DNA of 64,000 bases, taken from Anthoceros angustus (Eukaryota; Streptophyta; Anthocerotopsida; Anthocerotales; Anthocerotaceae). Within the stretch, counting starts at the first letter, position 1. The number at the start of each line of letters is the position of its first letter. A program made the position numbers and the translations under genes. The DNA is taken from NCBI GenBank assembly GCA_010909165.1, contig MU008199.1:452248-516247 (forward strand), given 5' to 3'. Positions 12,743 through 25,369 of this stretch are shown in pieces. The notes beneath the pieces were generated by a model that did not search any database, was not told where the DNA came from, and was given only the letters and a program-made list of their open reading frames with translations.

Positions 12743-13547
12743 TCAAACACCCTGCTCAGCTGCTCGCAGCAGCAACACCAGCGCAGTCCAGTCCAGTCTT
12801 CAGGTTTGAGGAATTCTCAACCTCCTTGGACGACCAGAATCCCTGTTGTAATCCTCGCCGCAAAAATGCTCGTGTCTGCTTGCCTCAGCGCACTCGTCCA
12901 CAGCCCTGCCCATCGGCTGCATCTGCTGAATCTGCTGAATCTGGGGGGTGTGATCCCACCTGCAGCCCGTGCCAGAATCGGGATTCCAAGTCCGCTGGGA
13001 ATTCTCAAATTCTTCTAGACGGCACAAAAACGTCTGCGGCGAGATTAAGACAGGAGGGACACCGGCGTCGGAACGGGAGTTGGAAGCAACGTCTTCGTCG
13101 CCGTCGGCGTCCCAGGGAACAGATATCCAGGCCGTGCCGGCTGCGTGACGCAAGCGAGGATGGGGCATTACGGCAGATTTGTCCGGTTGTACCCAACATT
13201 TGTCCCCCTAAATGCCACACTGCTGGGAATTTGGAGGACGACATAGTGATCTCCGGCATCACCCTGTCTCGCACTGGGTTCACGTCCAGCAGCGGATACT
13301 TCCAAAACAAGGCCGGATCCCTCAATTTTTCAACATTCAAAAATCTTGTGGGACCGGTGGGGACGTTCTGAGGTAGGGATCTCTCCCTCCACTGAATCGA
13401 CTCATGGCCAGACAAGATTCTCTTTCATAATCCATCACGTACTCCTTGGATGAGGAGGAGGGCTCTCAGAAATCTACCCACATCCTCATTCCCTCACAAC
13501 AAGGCCGTCTAAAACAGAGGGGACTTGAGAAAACTCACAGCAATAAT
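12743..13547. other. Spacer between RRP1-like and ATL genes
   Basis: Eight hundred bases upstream of the ATL gene and downstream of the RRP1-like gene. The open frames on both strands here are Arg/Pro-rich and show no family resemblance. A repeated ctgctgaat motif occurs near 12925. Presumably the ATL promoter plus the RRP1 3' UTR. Confidence 0.35.
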
Positions 13548-15593
13548 CTAGATACGGCTCCTGGATCTGCGAGTATTCATTCTACGCAGCAAAAATGTTC
13601 TCGTCTTGGTTCTGGTCTTGGGCAAGCCTTTGACATGTACTTTGCCCATGATCACTGGACCCGGCGGGACACCTGGCTTCATAGCACTTCCTCTGGGAGT
13701 GGCAGCAGGAGGGGTTCGCATGATCTGAGGAGGCAGGGGCCCACAGTGAGGCTTCCAGACTATGTTGTTCTTCAGTGAGATCCTAACCTTCTTCTTGGGC
13801 TTGGGCGTCTCTGCCTCAGCCTGCATGGCTGCACCACCTCCTGGGGTGAGAGGAGACACCTTTTCACCAGATACCCGCTTCCTCTTCTTTTTCCCACCAA
13901 CGCCATTCAGGTCAGTATGACCATCTGCTGCTGCGCGGAGTGGGATGGAGGCAATCGCCTTCTCAAGGTTGGAGACGACAGATTGGTCTACATGCACATC
14001 ACCTTGTTGGCCTTGCTCGACTGGCCCTTCCCTTGCCCCATTGACAGTGGTTGCAGAGTCACCATTTTCTGACACTCCTTGAGCCAGAGCCACACCTGAG
14101 GCTGTACGGATCGAAAAACAAAGTTCAGAGGAATCTTGCTCAAGAGATAAGCTTGGGCTCAAACCTACATCAGCCTCATCCCTTCCTTGTCTTGCCTTCT
14201 TCTTAGTTCCCCTTATGGATCCCTTTGCCCCTTTCCGGGCCCGCCTCAAACTGATCTCCTCTCCTACAGAGCTCTCAGCCTCGTTCTGGCCAATTTCATC
14301 AGGCCTCCCTGCGTTCTCCACCTCAGGAATTTCCTCCACATTCCTGCTCGCTACTTTCCTAGGAGACTTCCTCCTCAAAGGACCCAGTGTGCTCAATTCA
14401 GCTCTCTCGGAACCAGATCCATTGATATCTATAGAACTTCTTCGTTTTTTCCCCACACGGGACCTTACACTCAACTCCGCATCTGCCGCGCTGCAAGCAT
14501 CTGCAAACTTCTTCTTCACCTTCCTGGCGGGCTCAAAGTCCTGAGCATGCCCATGATCATCCACAGAACCGTTAGCACCTACACGTTTTCGAGCTTTCTT
14601 CGTCGCAAGAGCCTTATCAACAGTCTCGATGATCTTCGGAGCCTGCAGAGACTCGTTGGCAGCTCTTTCCTTCCTCCTCAATGAGCTTCTTCTGAGCGAC
14701 TTCTCCAAGCCGGACAAGTCTTTTGGTATCTCTATCCTCAAGGCCGATACTTTAAGATCAAGCCGCGTAAAAGCGTCATGCAATTCAAAAAGAGCCTTCC
14801 GGTTGGCCTGGGGAGTGGAAAGGGCAGAGGCTAGCTCAAACAGACGACCTCTCAAAGTGGAAGTGACAACAAGATTTCCGAAGCTCCTTGCGCCAGCCTC
14901 TTTGTCCTCTCCACCTTGCAGCTGCATCCTATCCGCATACTGGTTCCCATCTTCCAGCAAAGCCTCAAACACCGCTTCCTTCACTCTTGCCAGCACAACC
15001 TTGGACGAGCCTCGGGCAAGAGTGTAAACAAAGGGTTCCAGCAGCAACACAAAAACATCAGCTGAGATGGGTAGAAACTTCCGGAGCTCCTCCACATAAA
15101 CGTCTGCTAAATGAAGGCTGACCCCATCGGCCGCATGCTTATCTTGAGCCAAAAGCGCCATGCCCAGACACCCATCCATGTACTCCTGAACCCTCCCCAT
15201 GTCCCATCTACCCTTCTCAAGAGCCACAAACACATGATTGACGCACTTCCTCAGCAGCAAACAGAACTTATCCAACCGCAACCGATCAATCCCCGCCCAT
15301 TCTCTCCTCAGAGTAGACAGACAAGTCCGCAGATATTGCAATGACGCCCTGGGACTCAAGCTGTCCAGCAGAGAAGCCACTTTTTCTGCCAAGTCCTCCT
15401 GAACTGGCGCCTTGTCCGCATGCCACACGCAGTAGAAGAGAGCTTTCCATATTTTCATCATGTCCTCTTCTCCCAGGTCCCTCTGAGCTGAGAACCATCG
15501 AGTAAGCAGCTTCAGAGCCTTGTCCCGCTCCTTCTTCTCCGACGAGGCCAGCTTCCTTGACAATCCCCGAATGCCATCCCCCTCGCCCCCCAT
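13548..15593 (-). CDS. RRP1/NOP52 ribosomal RNA processing protein
   Basis: Nucleolar factor for pre-rRNA processing on the large-subunit pathway, 681 residues in one open frame. The N-terminal 240 residues match the NOP52/Rrp1 domain: RGLSRKLASSEKKERDKALK, LTRWFSAQRDLGEEDMMKIW, FYCVWHADKAPVQEDLAEKV, WAGIDRLRLDKFCLLLRKCV, then YADRMQLQG and ELHDAFTRLDLKVSALRIEIP. The rest is low-complexity, Lys/Arg/Ser-rich with several nuclear/nucleolar basic clusters, and ends in the short C-terminal element found in plant and animal RRP1 (NNIVWKPHCGPLPP, then an Arg-rich tail). The ATG at 15591-15593 begins at the expected place. The gene is divergent from rsmG across about 590 bases. Confidence 0.9.
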   Translation of the reverse strand: MGGEGDGIRGLSRKLASSEKKERDKALKLLTRWFSAQRDLGEEDMMKIWKALFYCVWHADKAPVQEDLAEKVASLLDSLSPRASLQYLRTCLSTLRREWAGIDRLRLDKFCLLLRKCVNHVFVALEKGRWDMGRVQEYMDGCLGMALLAQDKHAADGVSLHLADVYVEELRKFLPISADVFVLLLEPFVYTLARGSSKVVLARVKEAVFEALLEDGNQYADRMQLQGGEDKEAGARSFGNLVVTSTLRGRLFELASALSTPQANRKALFELHDAFTRLDLKVSALRIEIPKDLSGLEKSLRRSSLRRKERAANESLQAPKIIETVDKALATKKARKRVGANGSVDDHGHAQDFEPARKVKKKFADACSAADAELSVRSRVGKKRRSSIDINGSGSERAELSTLGPLRRKSPRKVASRNVEEIPEVENAGRPDEIGQNEAESSVGEEISLRRARKGAKGSIRGTKKKARQGRDEADVGLSPSLSLEQDSSELCFSIRTASGVALAQGVSENGDSATTVNGAREGPVEQGQQGDVHVDQSVVSNLEKAIASIPLRAAADGHTDLNGVGGKKKRKRVSGEKVSPLTPGGGAAMQAEAETPKPKKKVRISLKNNIVWKPHCGPLPPQIMRTPPAATPRGSAMKPGVPPGPVIMGKVHVKGLPKTRTKTRTFLLRRMNTRRSRSRI

Positions 15594-16181
15594 TTGTAAC
15601 CAACTCTGCTGACCAAGCTCACCAGGCCTTCTTCCAGTGAGCGCAGATAGTCACTCGATAGCAGGAACTGCCGTGAGCCCTACAAAACACCACCAATTCA
15701 TGTTGAAACACTGATAGAGAAATTGCGCATGTGTGGAACAGTCCAGCACAATATGCGAAATATGGAAGAGCCCAGCCGGAAACCGAGACAGCCTCGTCTC
15801 GACCTGCTTAGGGTTTACAAAATCACAGGAAGGCGTTGTCGTTAGGTTGTGTTCAAATGTCTGACATCATCCACGGCCTTAAACCCTCGGTCTCCAGAAA
15901 TGCGCCCAACACGATGAGGCAACAACGGGAATTTTACAAACTACACTTGTTTCTACATATGTACGTATATTCACATTGTAGCCTCAATTTGAAGTTTTCA
16001 CTTTCCATAGCGAACCCTGTTTTTTCGGTGGCTCATGCCACATATTTACAACCACGCGACCATGCGGTCGTAGATTAGGGAATTTTCCAAAATACACTTC
16101 TTTCTACATTTGTATTTTCACAAATTCACATAAGAGCTTGCGCTTGCGCTTGCGATTGTGTGACAGCAGCAAACCAGAGCC
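15594..16181. promoter_or_regulatory. Probable bidirectional promoter region (RRP1-like / rsmG)
   Basis: A 588-base gap between the start codons of two divergently transcribed genes, one for cytosolic ribosome assembly and one for plastid rRNA modification. No core element is clear enough to name. A gcttgc triplication lies at 16136-16152, just ahead of the rsmG start. Confidence 0.4.
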
Positions 16182-17697
16182 ATGGCGAGTGCTATGAAGC
16201 TCATGTGGGCGCAAGGAAGCCTGCTGCACAATCTGAGGCTCAGCGGGTCCGTGGGAGTTGGGAGAAAATTGTGTATGCTGGACTGCAGACTGCAGAGCAC
16301 ATGCACCCGGTGGGAACTCAAGGCATCTGCTGCTGTGCAGCCTAGCTTCTCCAGCGTGGAGGCTCAAGTCTCTGTTTCTCCTGCTGCGGAGGTGCAAGAA
16401 GGGAGGGCAGGTGTGCCGTTGCTAGAGGCTTTGGACTCAACGCAGGTGGAGCAAGTGAACAAGTTTGTGGACATCCTTCTGAAATACAACAGTGAGGTCT
16501 GTAGATTGATATCCGACTGTGTGTCTCCTGTTCTGCGGAGCCAGTGGTCCAGGTGGTTGAATGGGTAGGTTTGGGGCGTCGCAGAAATTCAATCTTACAG
16601 CTGTTACAGAGCGTTCCGAGGTGATGGAGAGGCATGTTGAAGACTCACTTGCTTTGCTTCCAGTCATAGAGGCGGCCTATAGACATGATCTTGTGAATTC
16701 ATCGTCGGGTCAGCTCAAGATCGTGGATGTCGGGAGTGGAGCAGGGCTGCCGGGGGTGATTCTAGCCATTGCCAGACCAGGTGTGGTTATGTCTTTCCTA
16801 TGGCCTTAAAGAGTACCTGCTGTCTCCTTTCTCTGCATTTGTCCCCGATACCTAGCACGATGGTGGCTACCTGCCAATGATGCTTGGCACACTGGTAGAG
16901 TGGCAGATTACATTGTTGGACTCAACACTAAAACGGTGCAAGTTTATGAAGGACGCCGCTGAACACTCAGGATTGGGGAACATAGCTGTAGTTAACAGCC
17001 GGGCAGAGGTTCGTTTGCCCATTTTTGCACTTTGATTTTTCTGCTCTGCACGAAATCCGAGCTGTACCTTGAGTACTCAATGTCCAGGATGCAGGACAAA
17101 GTGAAGTCTATCGGGAGAGATTCGACGTTGCAGTGGCAAGAGCTCTTGCAGAGATGAGGGTACTAGGTACATCGTCTTGGTTCTTCCCCGAGAGCAAATC
17201 CATCGTTCTTCGCATTGCGTTATGATTGCTGATGAAGTAATATTCACTAACCTCTACTGCTTTGGTTCTCTTGCCCAGCTGAACTATGCTTACCACTGGT
17301 CCGAGTTGGAGGGTTTGTGGTAGCTGCCAAAGGAGCAAATCCTCAGGTAAAGTCCAACGCTGTGCAACAGTGATCTTCTGGCTGGATCTGCTGGATCTCT
17401 CTAATCAGCCCTCCCACTAACTCAGGACGAGGTTGAGGGTGCACAGAAGGCTGTCTCGATGCTTGGAGGTCGTATCTTACCTGTGACAACAGGTATTATA
17501 TGCCTCAATTCAGGATCAATTGTAGAGACAGGTGGGTTGCACCACGTGATGGTTCTAAATTCATCCTGTTGCTGTCCTTCGCAGTGCAATCTGTCGGGCC
17601 ACTAGGACCCAGAACTGCTGTCGTTTGCTCTAAAGAGCAATCCACACCTTCAAAGTATCCACGACGAGCAGGGACCCCCCAGAAAAAACCCCTTTGA
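16182..17697 (+). CDS. rsmG: Plastid RsmG/GidB 16S rRNA (guanine-N7) methyltransferase
   Basis: SAM-dependent enzyme that makes m7G in small-subunit rRNA, here probably in the chloroplast. Exons: 16182-16496, 16585-16780, 16899-17008, 17088-17166, 17279-17346, 17426-17492, 17585-17697; the sum is 948 bases (315 residues). The first 60 or so residues look like a transit peptide (Ser/Arg/Leu-rich, few acids). Then LNKFVD-like helix, KFNLTAVTERSEVMERHVEDSL, the SAM loop IVDVGSGAGLPGVILAIARP, WQITLLDSTLKRCKFM, RFDVAVARALAEMRVL, LCLPLVRVGGFVVAAKG, and the family's terminal TPSKYPRRAGTPQKKPL. All core GidB motifs are present. The first donor (GAG|GTCTGT) is weak but phase and protein alignment support it. 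Convergent with the RAD21 gene, 244 bases apart. Confidence 0.93.
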
Positions 17698-17941
17698 GCA
17701 TTTGCGGATGGGGAAATTTGGATACAGAAAAGGAACCGGGGGTCGGCTTGAGTAGCACAGACAAGAATTGCAAGGTGGGGGGGGCAGGTGCATTACACCA
17801 TGTTGCATACCAGTATATTTTACTAGTAAATATATTATACATATAACTAACATTGAACATTCGGGCTAATGAGCCAACTAAGCTAAGGTGCATAGTACAA
17901 AGGTATGGATAAGATAAATGCTAGGCAGCCGGGAAGGTTGC

Positions 17942-20900
17942 TTAGAAGGTGGATTTCCGAAGCTTGGGTCCTGCAGAGAGCTTGATGTCTTCATATGGTT
18001 CCTCCTGCTCCACGTGAATATAATCTTTAGTCTTCAGCACCTGTTTTGCGTCATGCGCGAGCATCCCTTAGAAACCTCATTACTCACCCAAATGGCACGG
18101 AAAAAATACTTCTAGATGGAGACCATACCAACGTCTCGAAAAACATCCTTGCAGCTTCTTTCCTGGTCTTTCCCACAAGAGTCCGTTCCAATCCAAGTTT
18201 GGCTGGGGCACTCGGTAGACCTTCAACTCTGTTCAGTTTCATTTCCATGGCATCTAGGGTGGCCTTCAGATATCGTCCCACAGCCCTAAGTACCACACAG
18301 AAGGTTGGAACAGATACACACAGAAAACAGTCACAATCATCCAAAGAGGAGTTAGGCCTACACCAACCTTGTCCGTACGGACCAGCCACTGTTGTCCTGT
18401 ACAAGAGGTTCGTCCTGGTTATAATCTCTCGTATCCACATACTCATCGGCATCCATTTCAAGATCCCCATCGTCTCCCGTCCTGTAGACTGAATCACAGT
18501 GACAAAGAGATGGAGCTGAGATCATGCACTACTGCACCGGGACAGGCAAGGTCTTTCAGAAGAGTTAAAGATCGCTACCTGTTTCTTGAGCATCAGCAAG
18601 AAAGCCAAGATCCTGCACCAAATCATGCAAGCTCAGATAACGTTGTTGTGCAAATAGCTAGACAGCAAATTGTCAAACATGAAACTTCACCTACCTCCCG
18701 GTTGTTCAATTCTTCCGGGCTAGCATGGGTTGCTCCATTCATATAAGCATCCCCTGTAATTGGATCACCATTTTCTAGAGAGCTTCCACCTGGAGGAACT
18801 TCGTGAGACGTCCCATCTGCATCAGCTGATACCGCAGAGTCATCACCAACAATCTCTGGCGACTGAGCCTGGTGGTCACCGACGTCTTGTAGACAGTCGC
18901 CTTCATCATGCCCCTTATCTGACATATCATGGTCTTCATGATAACTGATCTCTGGATGAGGATCTATCTTGCTGGTCTCTTGCACAATACTAGTGTCTCC
19001 AACAGTATCAGTTCCCACCTCAGCACCGATCACCTGAATAACGCTAGCTGCTACCCCTGGATGAGTATCAGGAACAGATTCAGAGTGTTCAATCTCTTGA
19101 TGAGCTTCATTGACCCGTGCCTCTGCAAAGAGACCTGCTTGGGATGCGTCTTGTTGATAGCTTTGGGTCTCCAAGTTTGCGTGGGTTGGTGGGAAATACG
19201 GTTCCGTTTCAATGTCTGCTTCACTTCTAACAAGCAACTGCTCTGCCTCCTTTGATTTATCCGCTTCTTGCACCACAGGACCACTGGCATCGGCTTGAGC
19301 TGTACACACCTCAGTTTCCTGGAGCTGGAACTCCAACTGCTGCTCAACCTGTTTCAGACTCTCTTGCTCTAGACTAGCATTATCAAATGCCTCCCATTCT
19401 AAAAGAACAGCCTCTCGAGCTGCTTGTCGTGCTGCTTCATCCTCATCCACCGCTTCCTCTGCAGGTCCAACCTCTGCTTCATTGTCAGGCCCATGAAACT
19501 CCACGAGTCCATCCTGAACAGTCTCATTCAACATGGTATTCTGGTCTTCCATGACAGTATCATTCTCTGGGCTTTCTGCCCAATCTACAGTCAAGAGCAA
19601 GACAGAGGTCGATCAGGTGGTACATGATGATGGGTCTATCTTATATGCTGAGAAAGAAGAGGATGAAGGAGACAATATTAAGGAGGCACCAACCTTTGCC
19701 ATCAGTTGCATTTGCAGTTTGATGGGGTTGTTCTGGAGATATCTGTTGCTGAGCCTCTTGATGAGAATCTTCATGTCCATTTTCCTCAGGAATTGGAACT
19801 TCCATCATAGCAGCAGCTGGAGCATATCCGGCACTGTGAATATCATTCTCAATGTCTTCATTGCCAAGGTCAAGCTCAAGGGTTTTTTCCTTGTCAAGTG
19901 ACATGTCATGCATTCCTGGCCTAGGTAGGTTGGCCCCACCAAATACGCACACTCGGTGAAATAGATCACGGAGCTCCGGACATAGACCTGGAGATGAAGA
20001 CCTTAGACCACCGAAGGATGTATCACACAACATTCAACACTTAATTTGACTTGTGCTAAGACACCTAAATCAATCTGTTATAGAACTAACACACACCAGG
20101 AACTGATGGATCATGGAAACCATTGTTGGCCTGCAGTTCTCTCTGTAAGAGCCAAAATTCACGGCGCGTGCAAGGTGCCTTTTTCCGGACTCGTCGAATA
20201 TCAGCAGTGTTCACCAGCTGATCTCTCATGGCCCTGCCAAAAAAGTAGTCATGAACATCACGCCCCTTGTTGAAATCATTCAGATGTAGCAGGAACGGAC
20301 AGAGTCCCATCATCTGGCGGGAACTGCTTCCTGCACAAAAAATGTGAGCCCTTACTCTGCTTGTATAACTGTCCGGAGGTCGAAAAGGTCAAACACAGCT
20401 TTTCGCTTCTTTGACACCCTTGGCTTCACAGTCTTTGGCGCAATTGCTGCAAGAGGAGTTGGAACAACTCCCAGAGCAGGGGTACCTCTTCCTGCAACAC
20501 CAGAGCTTTCACTTCTAAGTTCCTCTTCCGATAATCCACCCATGTCTTCACTCTGACACAAAGGAGCAATCCCTTTGTTGAGAACAGCCTAAGGTGCAAA
20601 ACGTGTTTTAAAGAACCAAGGGTAGCATAAGTTTTCCTCTACCTCCCAGAAGCTCTGCCAGAACATCGTTGTCCTCAGGCACATCATGCTCATTCCCAGG
20701 AGATGCTAGATGTGGACTAGAATGTTCTCGCACAACCATAGCACCCTCCATAACATGATCATGTTCAATTGCTACTGGTAAAACGTCCTCCATTATTTCA
20801 TCCACATTCTCTGCAGCATGCTGCTGTTCAGCTATCGTTTCAGAGGGTGATCCCTTGTCAATCTCAAACAAGTCAGGCTCCTTCTCCACAATGTCCACCA

Positions 20901-23276
20901 CAGACCTAACAACCTCATACTCTGGAACTTCGTGAGGAGATCTCTGACCATCTTCTGGACTGATAATGATGTTATCTTCATCCTCATCATGCACCTGCAC
21001 ATTTTGAGCTGTACCCACTGCATCATCCTTATGCAGCTGCTGGTCAAGCTCCTGAGGTGTTTCAGGTGTTCCGTTGTCATGCACACCATCCACTGAATTG
21101 GCTGCACGCACTTCATTGGACACGCCATGGAGAGGCTCAGCATCCTCTTCATGTACAGACACCACAGACTCCTGCGGATTAGGGCCTTCGGCTTCCTCTG
21201 CTACGTTCTCCTCATCCCTCGTAACTATGCCATCTTTATCCCGCCCATGTTCATCCATTTTTTCAATGCCAGCACCAATGGATATAGCCCCCCCAAATGT
21301 ATCCTCATTTTCCTTGTTAGTCTCATGTTCTTTGTCCTCCATGTCCTGAGCTTCCACAGTATCTGTTGAGTTTAAAGTCTTTCCATGAGCTGACATCTCT
21401 GAATCTGGCAACCCACTTGGATTCCTCAAACCGTCTTCACCATCCTGCACCACGGCTAACTCTGCACCACCTACTTCAGGAAGAATAGGAGGTGTATGAG
21501 GACTCTGGTGCTGTTGCTCAAAGTCCATGTCATCATCAGCAGCTAAAGAAGAGGGCTCAAGTCGTTCATCATCCAACATTGGCTGCATTTCTATAGAGTG
21601 GCCGAACAGCTCATCTTCGTCTCCTCTGTCCTGGACAACCGCTGGACTGGCCGGGTCATTTTCATTGGCATCCACATCCATCCGATCAAAGTCAAGTTCC
21701 TCATCCTCAGGCATCGGAGCCAGCTGACTGCACAGACCAGAGAACAAGATAATTTATCTACGAGAACAGCACATTAGGAAATAGCTAGCACTTGCTATCT
21801 GCGTTTTGCAAATATGACAAAGAAATCAGACATAGCAGCACTTACTCTTCTTCTAGAGTTGTCACAGGACTCTGCTCCCGCTCATAAGTTTTATCGAGCA
21901 GCTCCTATAGAAGACCATCAGCAAGGCCTCGGCAGAAGCACAAAAACAATTGCCAGCCAAATTGCAGAAAAAGATCTAAAATGGTGGCAAAATATACCTC
22001 TTCAAAATCAATCCCCAGTTTGTCAGCATCACCCTCAGGAAATCTCTCTGTAATACAGCACCTTGTATCACATTAGTTGTGAATAATGATAGCCACTCCA
22101 TTCAGCAACTGATGAAGGATTCTTGTACAACGCAAACTCTACACAACCCTCACATGAGGCAAGCATGAACACTCAACGTCATCAAAGCATGGAAATCAAG
22201 CCCTTGGAAACGTTACATACCATCCATGTCGAATGAGGCAAGGTACACATCATCCCCCAAGGGATCCCGCAGAGTAATCTGCTCTCGGCTGGTAACATGA
22301 TGGTCAGCGGAACTACTACTGCCATCACAATCCCACACGGGGGAACAAGTTTGATAAGCACGGCAACTAACGAGTTTCAGCTGCACACAATCTAACACAA
22401 AGAAAGGCAAAGCAGTAGTACACGAGTCCACAGCGAAATTTGACACAAGAGAGCTTACGTAAAGAGGGCATTGGATTCACGCTCAGGCAATGGCTCCAGC
22501 TCATCAAGATCGAAATTTTCAGGGATGGTGATGGAGTGAAAGGGTGCAGTAGCTGCATCTGGCGGGAGATCGACAGCGCCCGAGTGGAAGGCCTGCTTGA
22601 TCTTTGTAAGAGCCTCGCTGCAGTCATGGAATAAATAATTGACTTTCCTCGAATAAATCCTCACCACCCCAAGCAACAGGTGGCCGGATAATCTCAGCGC
22701 AATAGGAACTTCTGGAAAGAGGATGGAGTCTGCTTCCAACCCACGGGAACCCAGTTAGAACTGAGACCCTGAAGCCTTTGGCAGACCAGGGAAACACTCC
22801 AAAAGACCGGCCCGAAGAACTGCAAAAATAACAGGCTACCCTGAAGCTTGGGATTGGAACAGCTCAACTGCGTACAGACAGAACAGCTCAAGCAGTGTCG
22901 AACAGAAACAGGCATCTCATTGCACAACACACAACAGGTGTACAGGCAACACGGCTATCTTCCTTGGCCTAGGGAAGCCCAGCACGGCTTTAGAACGGCC
23001 TGCTCAACACCGTTAGGAAGCAACAGCCTTCAGAGTCCCTAACACTGGGATCCTGACTGAGCTGCACACCACACAGGAGGCCAATTCTGAACCCAAACAC
23101 CCGGCAGCACTGAGACGCCCAAGGCCCGTCCACGCTCCACAGAAGCACTTACCAACAGACACACTGATGTTGGTCTCAGTCACTTGGTTCTTCCGCAATT
23201 TCCTTTCCAAATGAGCCGCTATCCATATGGTTCCCAGCGGCCCTTTCTTTGCCAAAATGAACTGCGAGTAGAACAT
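17942..23276 (-). CDS. RAD21/SCC1-type cohesin kleisin (plant SYN family)
   Basis: Kleisin subunit closing the cohesin ring around sister chromatids. It reads right to left. Start exon 23153-23276 ([20 protein letters not shown]), then 22459-22732 ([20 protein letters not shown]), 22221-22318, 21998-22047, 21846-21904, the long acidic exon 20643-21727, about 20356-20545, 20097-20326, 19694-19987, 18695-19584, a small exon near 18585, about 18370-18490 ([20 protein letters not shown]), about 18125-18285 ([28 protein letters not shown]) and the last one to stop 17942 ([18 protein letters not shown]). N-terminal SMC3-binding and C-terminal winged-helix SMC1-binding regions are both complete. Estimated length is about 1200 residues, in the range of the larger plant SYN proteins. 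The middle is Asp/Glu-rich and poorly conserved. Borders of the seventh exon are the least certain. The promoter and first exon are tandemly duplicated upstream. Confidence 0.9.
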
Positions 23277-24065
23277 CTTGACGCGCCTGCTGAATTGGGC
23301 TAGCAGAGCAGCCCTAGGAGCGGGCAGACGCAGCCAGGCGTCCCGCCGTACCCACAAATGCTGCTGTCACGACCCAACAGCTCCAGCCCACGCCTTGTGA
23401 TGCCTGCAGCTGCTGCGCAAAAGGCGCCAAATTGCAGTCCTCATTGCCTCCTGGAGGCTACCGCGGGCGGGAGAGCTTCAAGTCCGAAGCACAGCCCGGC
23501 ACTTCCACTTAACTATTTTTGTCTTTTCAAGTTTTCAGTTCAGCACCGTATGTCCTATTCTTGTATGCCGATGAATCCAAAATGGTTATGTAGGGGCTCT
23601 TTTCATAATTTAAACCATGGAATGTAGTTTTAGTTAATGCAGGCCCTTCCTTATTCCAAAATGAACTGCAGTAGAACATCTTGACGCGCCTGCTGAATTG
23701 GGCTAGCAGAGCAGCCCTAGGAGCGGGCAGACGCAGCCAGGCGTCCCGCCGTACCCACAAATGCTGCTGTCGACCCAACAGCTCCAGCCCACGCCTTGTG
23801 ATGCCTGCAGCTGCTGCGCAAAAGGCGCCAAATTGCAGTCCTCATTGCCTCCTGGAGGCTACCGCGGGCGGGAGAGCTTCAAGTCCGAAGCACAGCCCGG
23901 CACTTCCACTTAACTATTTTTGTCTTTTCAAGTTTTCAGTTCAGCACCGTATGTCCTATTCTTGTATGCCGATGAATCCAAAATGGTTATGTAGGGGCTC
24001 TTTTCATAATTTAAACCATGGAATGTAGTTTTAGTTAATGCAGGCCCTTCCTTATTCCGCAAAAT
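23250..24065. repeat. Tandem duplication (about 402-base unit) of the RAD21 5' end
   Basis: Unit 1 (about 23250-23657) carries the true RAD21 start and 5' flank; unit 2 (about 23658-24058) repeats it. The offset is 403 bases, becoming 401 after a two-base loss (gtcacgaccc versus gtcgaccc). A third, very short copy of the unit start (ggcccttccttattcc) follows at about 24042-24066. In unit 2 the start region reads MFYCSSFW on the minus strand rather than MFYSQFIL because a base is missing, so the second start cannot make the protein. Apart from that the units are nearly identical over 370 bases, implying a recent event. Confidence 0.92.
23660..23690 (-). pseudogene. Broken copy of the RAD21 first exon
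   Basis: On the minus strand the duplicated unit contains an ATG at about 23677-23679 followed by a diverged copy of the first 12 or so codons of RAD21, with one base lost after the third codon. It has no continuation into the second coding exon other than through the intact copy, so it is a by-product of the tandem duplication. It could still act as an upstream start or alternative 5' UTR. Confidence 0.7.
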
Positions 24066-24813
24066 GACATCTTGGGGAGCACTAGGTTGTTTCATGATAT
24101 GATAGACAATTATACGTGCTAGTTTCCCTTGACATGGGATGTTTTAAAGGGTTTTTTCTCATTAGCGTAGTGTAGATGGGACTTCCCAAATATTTATAAA
24201 GTCTTCACATTCTCTTGCAGTTAATGTTAGGAATATTGAGAAGTATATAATAAATTTAAAATTATAAATAACACAAAATAAATATACGGTTCGTATGAAT
24301 TAGATTTTCGTATATTTTTAAGAAAAACTATTTTATTTACAAAATTTCAGACACTTTTTCTCTATCCATATTCTTTAAAACAGGATTCATAAAATCATCT
24401 AACTTTTGAATCAAAGTGCTCTTGAATAAGTCATTGCAGTTAAGTCCACAGTGATATCTACACTCAAACCTCACTGCCCCCATAATAAACTCCTGTACCA
24501 TCCGCATTATAAGTATTATTTGCATGATAGTCGGCAATCACAATATATGGTTGTGGATAGTTTTGATTGATTTGAACCTTTGTAGGAAAAATGGCAACAT
24601 CATTCGCATTGATGTAATGAATATCCGATATGTATGAAGCGTTTGGCCAACCAAAGTTACCCTGAACTCCACTTCCCATGGATGTGTGCGTCAAAGGTTC
24701 ACCAGTCACTTGTCCACCCTATTCGACACGCATAGCCGCATCATGTAGACAAGAATATTTGCCAAGAGCATTCTGTGGCCAATATCCAATCCACTCGTTG
24801 TGGACCTTCACCC

Positions 24814-25369
24814 ACCAACTTGAACTACTTGGCGGTGCCTGCAATTGACTTAGACCACAACATATTATTAGTTTATTCAAGGATTGATGAGTTTATATTA
24901 CCATTAGATTCTCTATATAGGAATACCATATCAAACTTATTGAACATTGGTACTTTCTTTGCTAGAGTCCAAAAATCAAAGAAATACAACTTCTATTCTA
25001 CTGGAAGATTTCTTGCGATATAGTAGAAATGATAAATACCAACAGTATCCATCATTGCTGCTCCCAAAACTATAGTACCAGTAGTTTGAATACCAACTTG
25101 AACTACTTGGCGGTGCCTGCAATTGACTTAGACCACAACATATTATTAGTTTATTCAAGGATTGATGAGTTTATATTACCATTAGATTCTCTATATAGGA
25201 ATACCATATCAAACTTATTGAACATTGGTACTTTCTTTGCTAGAGTCCAAAAATCAAAGAAATACAACTTCTATTCTACTGGAAGATTTCTTGCGATATA
25301 GTAGAAATGATAAATACCAACAGTATCCATCATTGCTGCTCCCAAAACTATAGTACCAGTAGTTTGAAT
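24814..25369. repeat. Tandem duplication, 278-base unit, within the neprosin relic
   Basis: Positions 24814-25091 and 25092-25369 are essentially identical. The unit spans one neprosin exon (the GTIVLGAAM part) plus an adjacent intron. The identity implies the duplication is recent compared with the decay of the gene. Confidence 0.95.

Noticed and set aside
13005-13415. Minus-strand frame of 136 codons upstream of the ATL gene
   Set aside because: Arg-rich with no recognisable domain, and no splice connection that improves either neighbour.
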